DNA of 64,000 nt, taken from Deltaproteobacteria bacterium. Its GTDB lineage: Bacteria > Desulfobacterota > Desulfobacteria > Desulfobacterales > Desulfobacteraceae. The stretch is from positions 36,771-100,770 of the forward strand of contig JAADHV010000109.1 of assembly GCA_013151635.1 (NCBI GenBank), in the 5' to 3' direction. The notes beneath the pieces were generated by a model. It saw nothing but the letters and a program-made list of their open reading frames with translations, was not told where the DNA came from and searched no databases. Numbering within the stretch: the stretch's first letter is position 1; each line of letters opens with the position of its first letter. Below are positions 46,648 through 55,576 of the stretch, piece after piece. A program made the position numbers and the translations under genes.

Positions 46648-47522
46648 CAGTGATCACTCCTTTTACCTTCAGCATTATATTCATACCAGCCCTTGCCAGT
46701 TTTGCGACCCAAGTGTCCAGCCTTAACTTTTCTTCGAAGAATTTGTGGAGGATACCAGCTTGGATCCTTAGTCTCTTCATATGTTGCGATCAGAGCGCCA
46801 TATGTCACATCCAGTCCAACCATATCACCGATTTCAAAAATACCCATTTTTCGTCCGGCAGCGAGTCTAAGCCCTTTATCAATATCTTCCACCGTACCAA
46901 CCCCTGATTCCACAAGCCGCATGGCTTCCATATTGGCTTTGAAATTGATACGGTTAATAAGAAACCCCGGCACATCCTGATGGACCATAATAGGTTCTTT
47001 GCCTATGGTTTCTACAAATTCACGCCCGGCTGAAAAGGTTTCATCTGAGGTGGCAGCACCCCGAATCACTTCCACTGCCTGCATCATGGGTACGGGACTG
47101 AAAAAATGAAGTCCCAGAACATTTTCCGGGCGACTGGTGCAAGATGCAAGCTCAGTTATAGGAATCGCACTGGTATTGCTGGCCAATAAACAATGGAAAG
47201 GGGCAGTTGAATCTAATTTGGAAAAAACCTCTTTTTTAACTTGAAAGTTTTCAAACACTGCCTCAATTGCAAGATCTGCGTTGGAACAGTCTTCATATCC
47301 TTTAGCAACTTGAATTCGATTCATAATCGCCTCAAGCGATCCCTCAATTTTTCCTTTTTCTAATAATTTTCTGACAGACCAAGTTATATTTTGAATGGCT
47401 TTTTCTATTGATTTTATATCTACATCGTAAATTTTTATATTTATTCCCGACTGGGCACAAACTTGGGCAATACCATTTCCCATCAGTCCGCTGCCTACAA
47501 CAAATACTTGTTTAATTTTCAT
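46647..47522 (-). CDS. 3-hydroxyacyl-CoA dehydrogenase (PaaH/Hbd type)
   Basis: This NAD-dependent enzyme oxidises 3-hydroxyacyl-CoA to 3-ketoacyl-CoA. The Rossmann motif VVGSGLMGNGIAQ, catalytic His in HFFSPVPMM, and PGFLINRI linker are intact, and the C-terminal 3HCDH domain is complete. The frame is open to 47579, but that part is out-of-frame debris of the ACAD relic. ATG 47522 has GGAG upstream and gives the normal 291-residue protein. It overlaps the OYE-type gene by one base. Confidence 0.92.
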   Translation of the reverse strand: MKIKQVFVVGSGLMGNGIAQVCAQSGINIKIYDVDIKSIEKAIQNITWSVRKLLEKGKIEGSLEAIMNRIQVAKGYEDCSNADLAIEAVFENFQVKKEVFSKLDSTAPFHCLLASNTSAIPITELASCTSRPENVLGLHFFSPVPMMQAVEVIRGAATSDETFSAGREFVETIGKEPIMVHQDVPGFLINRINFKANMEAMRLVESGVGTVEDIDKGLRLAAGRKMGIFEIGDMVGLDVTYGALIATYEETKDPSWYPPQILRRKVKAGHLGRKTGKGWYEYNAEGKRSDH

Positions 47523-47589
47523 ATTTTTTACTCTCCTCATAATCTTTAGCCAGCTCCCGGCGATGACCATACGAAGCATCCCGCTGATC

Positions 47590-47820
47590 CACTCGTAGAT
47601 CCAAGTGCGCTCAGGCCCAGTCCACCATGCTTTTTTTGGAAAGGATAGACCTAATAGCCTTTACTCACACATGTTTTGCACTATGTGGTCAGAAATTCGA
47701 TCCTCTTCTTCAACCTGTTGACTGAAGGGGTCAAGCTTTTGTTCGACAAATCTTTTGACCATGTTAACAATAAGCTGCATGCCCTCAGAAATATCAAAAT
47801 TGATGGAGTCATAAAAAGTA
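47590..47820 (-). pseudogene. Acyl-CoA dehydrogenase relic, N-terminal fragment only
   Basis: Minus-strand reading gives SEGMQLIVNMVKRFVEQKLD, then PFSQQVEEEDRISDHIVQNMCE, an in-frame TAA, then RLLGLSFPKK. A one-base shift in a run of seven A residues restores HGGLGLSALG. This is the typical ACAD N-terminus (elsewhere ...ELGLLGLSFPKEHGGLGLS) with one nonsense change and one frameshift; the rest of the gene is gone. It occupies the 416-base gap 47523-47938. No other feature is seen there. Confidence 0.75.
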
Positions 47821-47938
47821 AAATTTCGGATAATTTTTTAGCGTAACGCATTGAAATTATTGTTACCGAGTTTCTTAATTTCGACTTTTTACCAGACCAT
47901 TAAAATTAATAGCAAAAACAATCATTTATTTTTCGATA

Positions 47939-49120
47939 TTATTGATCACAAAGCTCAAAAAGTGCAGCAGCACCCATACCACCGCCGATACACATGGATT
48001 CAATACCATATTTAACTCCCTTTTTTTTCATATTCGCAAGCAGGGTGCCACATAGTTTGGCACCGGTACAACCAAGGGGATGACCCAGTGCAATTGCACC
48101 GCCGTTGATGTTAACCTTATCCATATTAATACCTAACTCATTAATGCAATAAATAGCCTGGGAAGCAAAGGCCTCATTAATTTCAAATAGGCCGATATCC
48201 TTAAGTTTAAGTCCTGTTTTATCCAAAAGCTTGGGAATTGCCCAGCGGGGTCCTACGCCCATCTCATCTGGCCTGCATCCTATTGTTGCATATCCTTTAA
48301 CGATTCCAACTGGCTTAAGACCCAATTCGTTTACTTTTTCCTTACTGGCCATAACTACAGCCGCAGCTCCATCAGTGGTCTGAGAAGAATTGCCTGCTGT
48401 AACAGAACCGCCCATTGAAAAAACAGCCCTCAGTCGGCTCAACCCCTCCACCGTTGTGGTGGGCCGTATGCCGTCATCAAAATCCTGAATAAATGTCTCT
48501 TTTACGTACGTGCCATTTTCTTTTTGAACATACTTTACCGCCGGAGTAGGAATGAGCTCGGTAAAACGATCTTCCTTCATGGCAGAGGCCGCTTTCATCT
48601 GGGACTGATATGCAAATTCATCCTGCTCCTCTCGTGAGATGCCATATCTTTGTGCAACTACTTCGGCTGTATTGCCCATGGATAGATATAAACTGGTATT
48701 ATTTTCTGCAGCTTCCGGGTGGGGTTTACGAATATTGCCCCCCATGGGTACAAAGGTCATGGATTCAACACCACAACCAATGGTGATATCTTCCCACCCC
48801 GCCTTAATTTTAAGAGCGGATATGGCAATGGCCTCTAAGCCCGATGAACAAAACCGGTTGACAGTTGCACCGGATACCTCATCTGGAAGACCTGCCATCT
48901 GGGATGCGATACGGCCTATATTAACACCTTGTTCTGCTTCAGGGAAGGAACAACCCACCATTACATCATTGATGTCTGATATGGGCAGATTAATAGATTT
49001 TTCCACAGATGTTTTAAGTATAAATGATAACAGATCCTCGGGTCTTGTATCTTTGAATGCACCTCTTGCTCGCCTGCATCCAGGTGTTCTGACAGATGTT
49101 ACTATATATGCATCTCTCAT
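47939..49120 (-). CDS. Acetyl-CoA acyltransferase (thiolase, FadA type)
   Basis: The 393-residue thiolase has nucleophile C91 in NRFCSSGLEAIA, the His motif GGAIALGHPLGCTGA, and the second Cys in CIGGGMGAA. It cleaves 3-ketoacyl-CoA with CoA to give acetyl-CoA. It sits between the hydroxyacyl-CoA dehydrogenase and the FadN-like fusion, so it probably completes that beta-oxidation set. Confidence 0.93.
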   Translation of the reverse strand: MRDAYIVTSVRTPGCRRARGAFKDTRPEDLLSFILKTSVEKSINLPISDINDVMVGCSFPEAEQGVNIGRIASQMAGLPDEVSGATVNRFCSSGLEAIAISALKIKAGWEDITIGCGVESMTFVPMGGNIRKPHPEAAENNTSLYLSMGNTAEVVAQRYGISREEQDEFAYQSQMKAASAMKEDRFTELIPTPAVKYVQKENGTYVKETFIQDFDDGIRPTTTVEGLSRLRAVFSMGGSVTAGNSSQTTDGAAAVVMASKEKVNELGLKPVGIVKGYATIGCRPDEMGVGPRWAIPKLLDKTGLKLKDIGLFEINEAFASQAIYCINELGINMDKVNINGGAIALGHPLGCTGAKLCGTLLANMKKKGVKYGIESMCIGGGMGAAALFELCDQ

Positions 49121-49180
49121 ATTGAGTTCCTTTTTATTGAAAAATTGATCTGAAAATTAAGGTTGATCCATATCTCTTCA

Positions 49181-51589
49181 TTAGTTTCTAAGGGGTTTTC
49201 CCGTTTTTAGCAAATGGGTCATTCTGGCAATTGTTTTTTCTTTTTTCAGAAAATCAATAAACGCCTCTCCCTCAAGAGTTAAAATCACATCTTCATCCAC
49301 AAGGGTTCCAGGACGAACATCCCCGCCGCTAATCACATAGGCAATTCTTTTTGCAAGAAATGCATCATGCTCACTTAAAAATTTGCCATGAAGCATATTA
49401 CCAAACTGAGCACTGATCATACCCTGTGCCTGATCGCCCATTACAAAAATTTTGGTTTTTATCGGAGGAGTATATCCGTCTTCATTCATACGAAGCACCT
49501 CTTTTTTTGCTTCAGCCACAAGAGCATCACGATTAAAAACGATCCTGTCATTTACCCCAATATATCCATTTGAACGGGCATGAGCAGCTGATGTAGAGAC
49601 TTTAGCCATAGCGATATTAGAAAATACGGGAATAAAGATCTTAATCAGATCGGCATCACGCGCCAAAGGCCCCGGCAGGTTGTTAAAAATTTTTTTCCAA
49701 AGGTTCAGGCACCCTGCACCACCGGGTAAAAGTCCTACTCCGATTTCAACAAGACCCATATAAAGTTCAGAATGGGCGACAATTCTGTCTGATCCCAAAC
49801 AAATTTCACACCCGCCACCAAGGGTCATGCCATATGGGGCTGCTACAACTGGAAAAGCTGAATACCTTACCTTTTGCATGGCTGTTTGCATCTTTTTTAA
49901 ACCACTTGCAATGCTGTCAAAGTCCCCGGTTGTTGCCCTTTCTAAAAGAAGTTTAAGATTTGCACCAGCCGAAAATGCACCGGGCATACCCTGATCTTGA
50001 TTACCGAAAACCAATCCTGCTCCGTTGGTATCAACATAATCAAGACTCTTATCTATAAAATCTACAATCTCTGCATTCAAAGCGTTCATTTTGGTATGGA
50101 ATTCACAGCAAAAAACATTATCTCCCAGATCGATAAGAGAAGCAGATTCGCATTCAAATATAGTTTTATCTTCTATTTTCAGTTTCGATAGTGACAATTC
50201 ATTGGGACTAACCGGTTTTTCCAGATAGGTCTCTTTTTCAAAGCAATAATAATAATTTTTATTATTTTCAGTTTTATAAAAAGAAGAATAGCCTTTTGAG
50301 AGCATATTTTTTATCTTTCCAGGCACTTTGAATCCTTCTTTTTCCATACGTGCAACTGAAATCTCAAGTCCAATGGCATCCCATGTTTGAAAGGGACCGA
50401 AACTGGCATTATATCCCCACCTCATGGCATTATCAATTTCAAGGATGGTATCTGAAATCTCAGGGATGCAGTTTGCAGCATAGATCAGTGTCCGCGCCAT
50501 AGTTTTCCAGACAAATCTGGCGCCACGGTCTTTACCATATATTACACAGTTGAGTTTTTCAGGTACGGTTTTCACCTTCTTAGCCTCTTCAAGACAGGGG
50601 AAAGCAGGATTTTCAAAGCTTTCATACTCAAATGTTTGAGTATTAAGCACTTTAAATTCAGGTTTTCCAGCTTTGTTTTTTTCTCTTTTGTAAAAGCCGC
50701 CACGGGTTTTATTGCCCAGCATCTTTTTTTCCATCATGGTATCAAAGAAACCAGGAAGCAAAAATCTATTTTTTTCAGGGTCATCAGGAACCAGTTCATA
50801 GATATTTTTTGTGATATGAATCATGGTGTCAATTCCCACCATATCTAAAGTTCTGAAAACTCCTGATTTAGCTCGGCCGATAGCGGGCCCTATGAGCGCA
50901 TCCACTTCAGGAATGCTCATGCTTTCTTCAACCATGGTATTGATGGTATTACCCGAATTAAACACACCGATTCTGTTTCCAACAAAATTGGGTGTGTCTT
51001 TTGCCCATACAATTCCTTTGCCAAGAATACGGTTTCCAAAATCTGCCATAAAATCCACCACATCTTTTAATGTCTCTTGACCGGGTATTAACTCTAAAAG
51101 ATGCATATAACGGACCGGATTAAAAAAATGAGTTCCCATAAAATTTTGACAAAACTTAAGATTTAATCCATGGGTCATTGATCTAAGGGGGATACCAGAT
51201 GTGTTACTTGTTACAATGGCATCTGCTTTGCGAATTTTTTCAATCCGTTTAAATAAGGATTGTTTCACTTCAAGATTCTCAACCACTGCTTCAACAATCC
51301 AGTCACAAAGAGCCAGTTCTTCAAAATTATCTTCCAGGTTTCCTAAAGAGATCCTCTGCATATCCTGACTTGACATAAAAGCTGCAGGTTTTCCTGTTTT
51401 CAATTGATCAAAACCTGCCTGTACAATTTTATTTTTTGCTGCACGATCATTTTTTTGATCTTCATTTAAATCAAATGGGACAATATCCAGAAGCAGAGTA
51501 TCAATGCCGGCACTGGCAAGCAATGCTGCAATTCCTCCTCCCATTATACCTGATCCTATAACAGCAGCCTTTCTGATTTTTCTAGTCAT
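49181..51589 (-). CDS. FadN-like 3-hydroxyacyl-CoA dehydrogenase/enoyl-CoA hydratase fusion
   Basis: The 802-residue protein has the FadN order, dehydrogenase first. NAD-binding domain is GSGIMGGGIAALLASAG (about 11-190), with HFFNPVRYMHLLE. C-terminal 3HCDH domains span about 195-300 and 350-440. The crotonase domain (about 500-690) has GAFSAGANLKLL and MTLGGGCEICLGSDR with LVEIGVGLLPGGAG. It would catalyse hydration and oxidation of enoyl-CoAs. The arrangement is the reverse of E. coli FadB. It is grouped with a thiolase and a 600-residue ACAD, as fadNAE is in Bacillus. Confidence 0.92.
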   Translation of the reverse strand: MTRKIRKAAVIGSGIMGGGIAALLASAGIDTLLLDIVPFDLNEDQKNDRAAKNKIVQAGFDQLKTGKPAAFMSSQDMQRISLGNLEDNFEELALCDWIVEAVVENLEVKQSLFKRIEKIRKADAIVTSNTSGIPLRSMTHGLNLKFCQNFMGTHFFNPVRYMHLLELIPGQETLKDVVDFMADFGNRILGKGIVWAKDTPNFVGNRIGVFNSGNTINTMVEESMSIPEVDALIGPAIGRAKSGVFRTLDMVGIDTMIHITKNIYELVPDDPEKNRFLLPGFFDTMMEKKMLGNKTRGGFYKREKNKAGKPEFKVLNTQTFEYESFENPAFPCLEEAKKVKTVPEKLNCVIYGKDRGARFVWKTMARTLIYAANCIPEISDTILEIDNAMRWGYNASFGPFQTWDAIGLEISVARMEKEGFKVPGKIKNMLSKGYSSFYKTENNKNYYYCFEKETYLEKPVSPNELSLSKLKIEDKTIFECESASLIDLGDNVFCCEFHTKMNALNAEIVDFIDKSLDYVDTNGAGLVFGNQDQGMPGAFSAGANLKLLLERATTGDFDSIASGLKKMQTAMQKVRYSAFPVVAAPYGMTLGGGCEICLGSDRIVAHSELYMGLVEIGVGLLPGGAGCLNLWKKIFNNLPGPLARDADLIKIFIPVFSNIAMAKVSTSAAHARSNGYIGVNDRIVFNRDALVAEAKKEVLRMNEDGYTPPIKTKIFVMGDQAQGMISAQFGNMLHGKFLSEHDAFLAKRIAYVISGGDVRPGTLVDEDVILTLEGEAFIDFLKKEKTIARMTHLLKTGKPLRN

Positions 51590-51698
51590 TCTATTCCCCT
51601 CTTATTTGTTATGACGCACTAAATGGCAATTGCGCTTTTTTTAAATTTTATTTTGGCCTGGATATCTGCTATGAGTTGATTTATGTTTATTTAGTTTT

Positions 51699-52463
51699 TC
51701 AGACTCCCTTGAAAACCGGGTCACGTTTTTCAAGAAATGCTGTAAATCCTTCATTGCAGTCTTCGGTGTTTCTAACATAAAGACTTCCCTGTTCTTCAAT
51801 TTTAAGCCCTTGATCAATGCCTTCATATTTTCCTGCAGACATTGCTTTTAGAACACAAGCAACTGCTATGGGTGGTCTTTTTGCTAAATTTTGAGCAAAT
51901 ATCAGGGCAATATCAATTAAAAGATCAGGAGGGCATACTTGGTACACAAGCCCTATTTTCAGGGCCTGCTCCGGCGAAATTGTTTTGCTCAGCAAGATCA
52001 TCTCTTGGGCATTGTTATAACCAATTAAATTTGCCATTCGCTGGGTTCCGCCCCACCCTGGAATTATTCCAAGGTTCAGTTCTGTCAGTCCAATGACAGC
52101 TTCGGGAGAATCAGTCATAAACCTGAAATGACACGCCAGAGCCAGTTCAAAACCTCCACCCAGAGCAGTCCCGTTAATGGCGGCGATGACCGGTTTAGAA
52201 AACCGGTCTATCTGTTTCCAGATCGAACGTCCCATGGGACTTATCTTAGGGGTGTTGGCCGCATCCTTTACATCAAATCCAGCAGAAAAAAACCGTTCGC
52301 CAGAACCTGTTATAATCATAACCCGGAATTCAGGATCATTTTCAACCTGATCCACAACCTGTCCAAACTCTTCCATGGTTTTTAAATCCCATGTATTTGC
52401 AGGTGGATGGTTAATTGAAACAATGGCAACATGTTCTCTTTTCTTAAAAAATATATTTTCCAT
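51699..52463 (-). CDS. Enoyl-CoA hydratase
   Basis: This 254-residue crotonase has the oxyanion and CoA motif RFFSAGFDVKD and both catalytic acids: Glu in GGGFELAL and Glu in LTELNLGIIPGWGGTQR. It hydrates trans-2-enoyl-CoA. It lies 9 bases after the 605-residue ACAD gene and is probably co-translated, giving a second hydratase besides the FadN-like fusion. Confidence 0.9.
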   Translation of the reverse strand: MENIFFKKREHVAIVSINHPPANTWDLKTMEEFGQVVDQVENDPEFRVMIITGSGERFFSAGFDVKDAANTPKISPMGRSIWKQIDRFSKPVIAAINGTALGGGFELALACHFRFMTDSPEAVIGLTELNLGIIPGWGGTQRMANLIGYNNAQEMILLSKTISPEQALKIGLVYQVCPPDLLIDIALIFAQNLAKRPPIAVACVLKAMSAGKYEGIDQGLKIEEQGSLYVRNTEDCNEGFTAFLEKRDPVFKGV

Positions 52464-52472
52464 TATAAACTC

Positions 52473-54290
52473 CTATAGTCCACCAAAGGATGATTCCGGA
52501 ATATCAATTGCAGTCGATACAGTATCGGCAACAACATCCATTTTCCCCATGGTTACAGGCAATATTGTATGGATAAAAAATTCAGCTGTTTTTAATTGTC
52601 CAGTATAAAAATCACGATCTCTTTTCTTGGGCTTGGCAGCTATTTTATATGAAGCTGTATTAGCACGTAACAAATGCATCCATGCCATACAGATATCACC
52701 CATAATCTCCATAAAAGGGGTAGCATGGGCAAATGCTACATCTATTTCAAGAGATTTAGTTTTCCTGCCCAGATGGGATGCAATCTCATGAAAACGATTA
52801 ACAGCTGTTTCTACTCTTTGTGCAGTATCCTTGATATTCTCATCTTGTTTGGCTTTTTCAATGACAGATTTAATTTCACCAATAAAATCCATGAACACTG
52901 CGCCTTTATTCATCCCAGCCTTACGACCCAGAAGATCCATGGCCTGGACCCCTGTACAGCCTTCATAAATGGAGGTAATCTTGCAATCCCTGGCAAGTGC
53001 TTCAACCGGGCAGTCTCTAATATAACCAGCTCCGCCAAATACCTGCATAGCCTGGATGCACACCTCATATCCGCGTTCACTACTATATCCTTTAATAATG
53101 GGCGTCAAAATTTCTATAAGGTTATCCAGCTTTTCCTGTCTTTTTTTATCAATCTCGCATCCTGACCTGTCCATGCAGTTTAATGTATAATAAATAAGGC
53201 TGCGCAAGCCTTCTACATACGATTTCATCCACAAAAGATTTCGCCGCACATCGGGATGGTGGATGATGGGAACACTAGGGGCTTTTGGGTTTAGTATATC
53301 TTTCAGGTCTTTTCCCTGTATTCTATTCCGGGCATAATCAAGGGCATAAAGATAGGCTGTTGATGCATATGCCATGGCCTGGGCACCCGTACTTAAGCGT
53401 GCGCCATTCATCATGTTGAACATGATATTCATCCCTTTTCTCTCTTCTCCCAGAAGATATCCGACACAATTACCTTTGCTTCCAAGTGCCAGGCTGCAAG
53501 TGGCACTGCCATGGATACCATGTTTTTCTTCAGCGCCTGTACAAAGAATATCATTTCGTTCACCAAGGCTCAGGTCAGGATTAACCAGAAATTTTGGCAC
53601 GATGAATATGGATATGCCTTTGGTTCCTTCAGGATCACCTTTTATTCTGGCCAAAACCGGATGAATGATATTCTCGCATAGATCATGTTCCCCATTGGTA
53701 ATAAAAATCTTATTGCCTGTTAAAGAATAGGTGCCGTCAAAATTTTTTACAGCAGTGGTAGTCAATGCACCAAGATCTGTTCCGGCATCAGACTCGGTCA
53801 GCAACATGGTCCCGCCCCATTTGCCGGTATAAAGTTTATTGAGATAGGTCTCTATCTGACCTTTAGTTCCGAAAGTCTCTATCATCCTGCCGGTACCCAC
53901 ACCCATAGAAGCATAAGCATAAAGTGGCCAGTTTGCACCCATCATATATTCCTTGATGGCACCTGCAACCATATATGGCAGTCCCTGCCCGCCAAATTCA
54001 GGGTTTGATGCAGGAGCTGTCCATTCGTTTTCACAAAACAGCTTGTGAACCCTGTGAAAACTATCCGGAACCTTTACCGTTCCGTCCTCAAAATTAACCC
54101 CTATTTCGTCTCCGTCTTTATAAACAGCCAGCATTTCTTTGATTGCAAAATTACGCGCTTCTTTGACAATCATATTAAAGGTTTTTTGATTAAATTCTTT
54201 AAATTTTTTATGGTCACACAATTCTTGTGCATTAAATATCTCATATAGATTGAAATCTACATCCCTGCGATCGGCAATTATTTGAACCAT
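52473..54290 (-). CDS. Long (600-residue) acyl-CoA dehydrogenase with C-terminal extension
   Basis: At 605 residues it is the large ACAD type (FadE5/AcdA-like): short N-terminal helical domain, FAD-contact motif MLLTESDAGTDLGAL, catalytic Glu in SIYEGCTGVQAMD, and an extra C-terminal helical domain of about 130 residues. Such enzymes generally take medium to long or bulky acyl-CoAs. It is followed closely by the hydratase and preceded by a thiolase. Confidence 0.9.
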   Translation of the reverse strand: MVQIIADRRDVDFNLYEIFNAQELCDHKKFKEFNQKTFNMIVKEARNFAIKEMLAVYKDGDEIGVNFEDGTVKVPDSFHRVHKLFCENEWTAPASNPEFGGQGLPYMVAGAIKEYMMGANWPLYAYASMGVGTGRMIETFGTKGQIETYLNKLYTGKWGGTMLLTESDAGTDLGALTTTAVKNFDGTYSLTGNKIFITNGEHDLCENIIHPVLARIKGDPEGTKGISIFIVPKFLVNPDLSLGERNDILCTGAEEKHGIHGSATCSLALGSKGNCVGYLLGEERKGMNIMFNMMNGARLSTGAQAMAYASTAYLYALDYARNRIQGKDLKDILNPKAPSVPIIHHPDVRRNLLWMKSYVEGLRSLIYYTLNCMDRSGCEIDKKRQEKLDNLIEILTPIIKGYSSERGYEVCIQAMQVFGGAGYIRDCPVEALARDCKITSIYEGCTGVQAMDLLGRKAGMNKGAVFMDFIGEIKSVIEKAKQDENIKDTAQRVETAVNRFHEIASHLGRKTKSLEIDVAFAHATPFMEIMGDICMAWMHLLRANTASYKIAAKPKKRDRDFYTGQLKTAEFFIHTILPVTMGKMDVVADTVSTAIDIPESSFGGL

Positions 54291-54320
54291 TGTTATATGT
54301 CTCCTTTTTCAAAATTTTTG

Positions 54321-55562
54321 CTAACGCTCAAGTACAGCTGCAATACCCAGCCCACCGCCACCACAGATAGTCTCAAGTCCGAATTGAACATCTCGTTTCT
54401 GCATTTCATGAAGCAAGGACACCAGAACCCGTGTACCTGTACAGGCAATAGGGTGACCAAGAGAGATGCCCGATCCGTTGACATTGACCTTATCATGATC
54501 GTCTAAACGCATACCCATAACCTTCAAATCAGCAAGCACCTGGGCTGCAAAGGCCTCTTGCACTTCGATAAGATCCATTTGTCCAATATCTATTTTGGCT
54601 GTAGCAAGTGCTTTTTCAACAGCAGCTGGAACTGTGAGATAAGCCCTGGTCGGATCAGCACCTGCAACTGCAATACTTTTTAGACTTGCAAAAGGTAACA
54701 CACCAAGCTCTTTAGCTTTTTTGGCAGTTGTAAGAATTACAGCAGCAGCACCATCATTTTCAGTCGATGAATTTCCAGCTGTGCATACACCACCAAGTAT
54801 CGGTTCAAGCCTGGAAAGTTGTTCCATGGATGAATCAGGCCTAGGGTTTTCGTCCTTGTCCACAACAGTGGAAGCACCTTTTCGTAATGGAACCGTAACA
54901 GGTATCATCTCGTTATCAAATTTTCCTTGAGATATGGCTCTGCATGCTTTTTGATGACTCAAGAGTGCCCATTTATCACAGTCTGCCCTGCTGATACTTT
55001 CTTCCCGGGCTGCTGTTTCAGCCCAGGACATCATGGAAGGAAGCAGTCCATAACGCTTTTCAGGTTGTGACATAACCCTGGCCCTTTGTATTCTGTCATA
55101 CATAGGAAGAGCCCAGGTCGACAGATTGCCATGCCCCTTTGGCATTCCTTTTTGACTGCCTACTCTCCATTTTATGCTGCCTGGCAGATAAAATTCACTA
55201 TTACTCATACTCTCGACACCACCTGCAACCACAATTTCGGCCTGCCCGGATTGAATTAATGAGGCGCTGAACCGAACCACATCAAGACCGCTGCAGCATC
55301 GTCTGTCAATCGTAATCCCCGGTATAGTTTCTGCCCAGCCTGCTGTGAGCAGACCCATTCTGGCGATATTGACATATTCGCCATTCTGATAGGACTGACC
55401 CATAATAACTTCATCAACCTGATCAGGGTCAATACCCGTACTTTTAACAGCTTCCTTGAGTACAAGAGCCGCAAGATCATAGGCTTGAACAGTTTTCAGT
55501 CCACCCATATATTTACCCACAGGTGTGCGAACCGCACTAATAATAACGACCTTATCGTTCAT
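54321..55562 (-). CDS. Thiolase (second acetyl-CoA acyltransferase)
   Basis: This 413-residue thiolase has nucleophile C89 in IDRRCCSGLD, GSGISLGHPIACTGTR and C-terminal CGGGGLGIA. The active-site CCSG replaces the usual CSSG. It differs enough from the 393-residue thiolase at 47939 to suggest another chain length or a branched substrate (inference). It is 14 bases downstream of the 595-residue ACAD gene. Confidence 0.92.
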   Translation of the reverse strand: MNDKVVIISAVRTPVGKYMGGLKTVQAYDLAALVLKEAVKSTGIDPDQVDEVIMGQSYQNGEYVNIARMGLLTAGWAETIPGITIDRRCCSGLDVVRFSASLIQSGQAEIVVAGGVESMSNSEFYLPGSIKWRVGSQKGMPKGHGNLSTWALPMYDRIQRARVMSQPEKRYGLLPSMMSWAETAAREESISRADCDKWALLSHQKACRAISQGKFDNEMIPVTVPLRKGASTVVDKDENPRPDSSMEQLSRLEPILGGVCTAGNSSTENDGAAAVILTTAKKAKELGVLPFASLKSIAVAGADPTRAYLTVPAAVEKALATAKIDIGQMDLIEVQEAFAAQVLADLKVMGMRLDDHDKVNVNGSGISLGHPIACTGTRVLVSLLHEMQKRDVQFGLETICGGGGLGIAAVLER

Positions 55563-55576
55563 ATTTTTTCCTTTTA

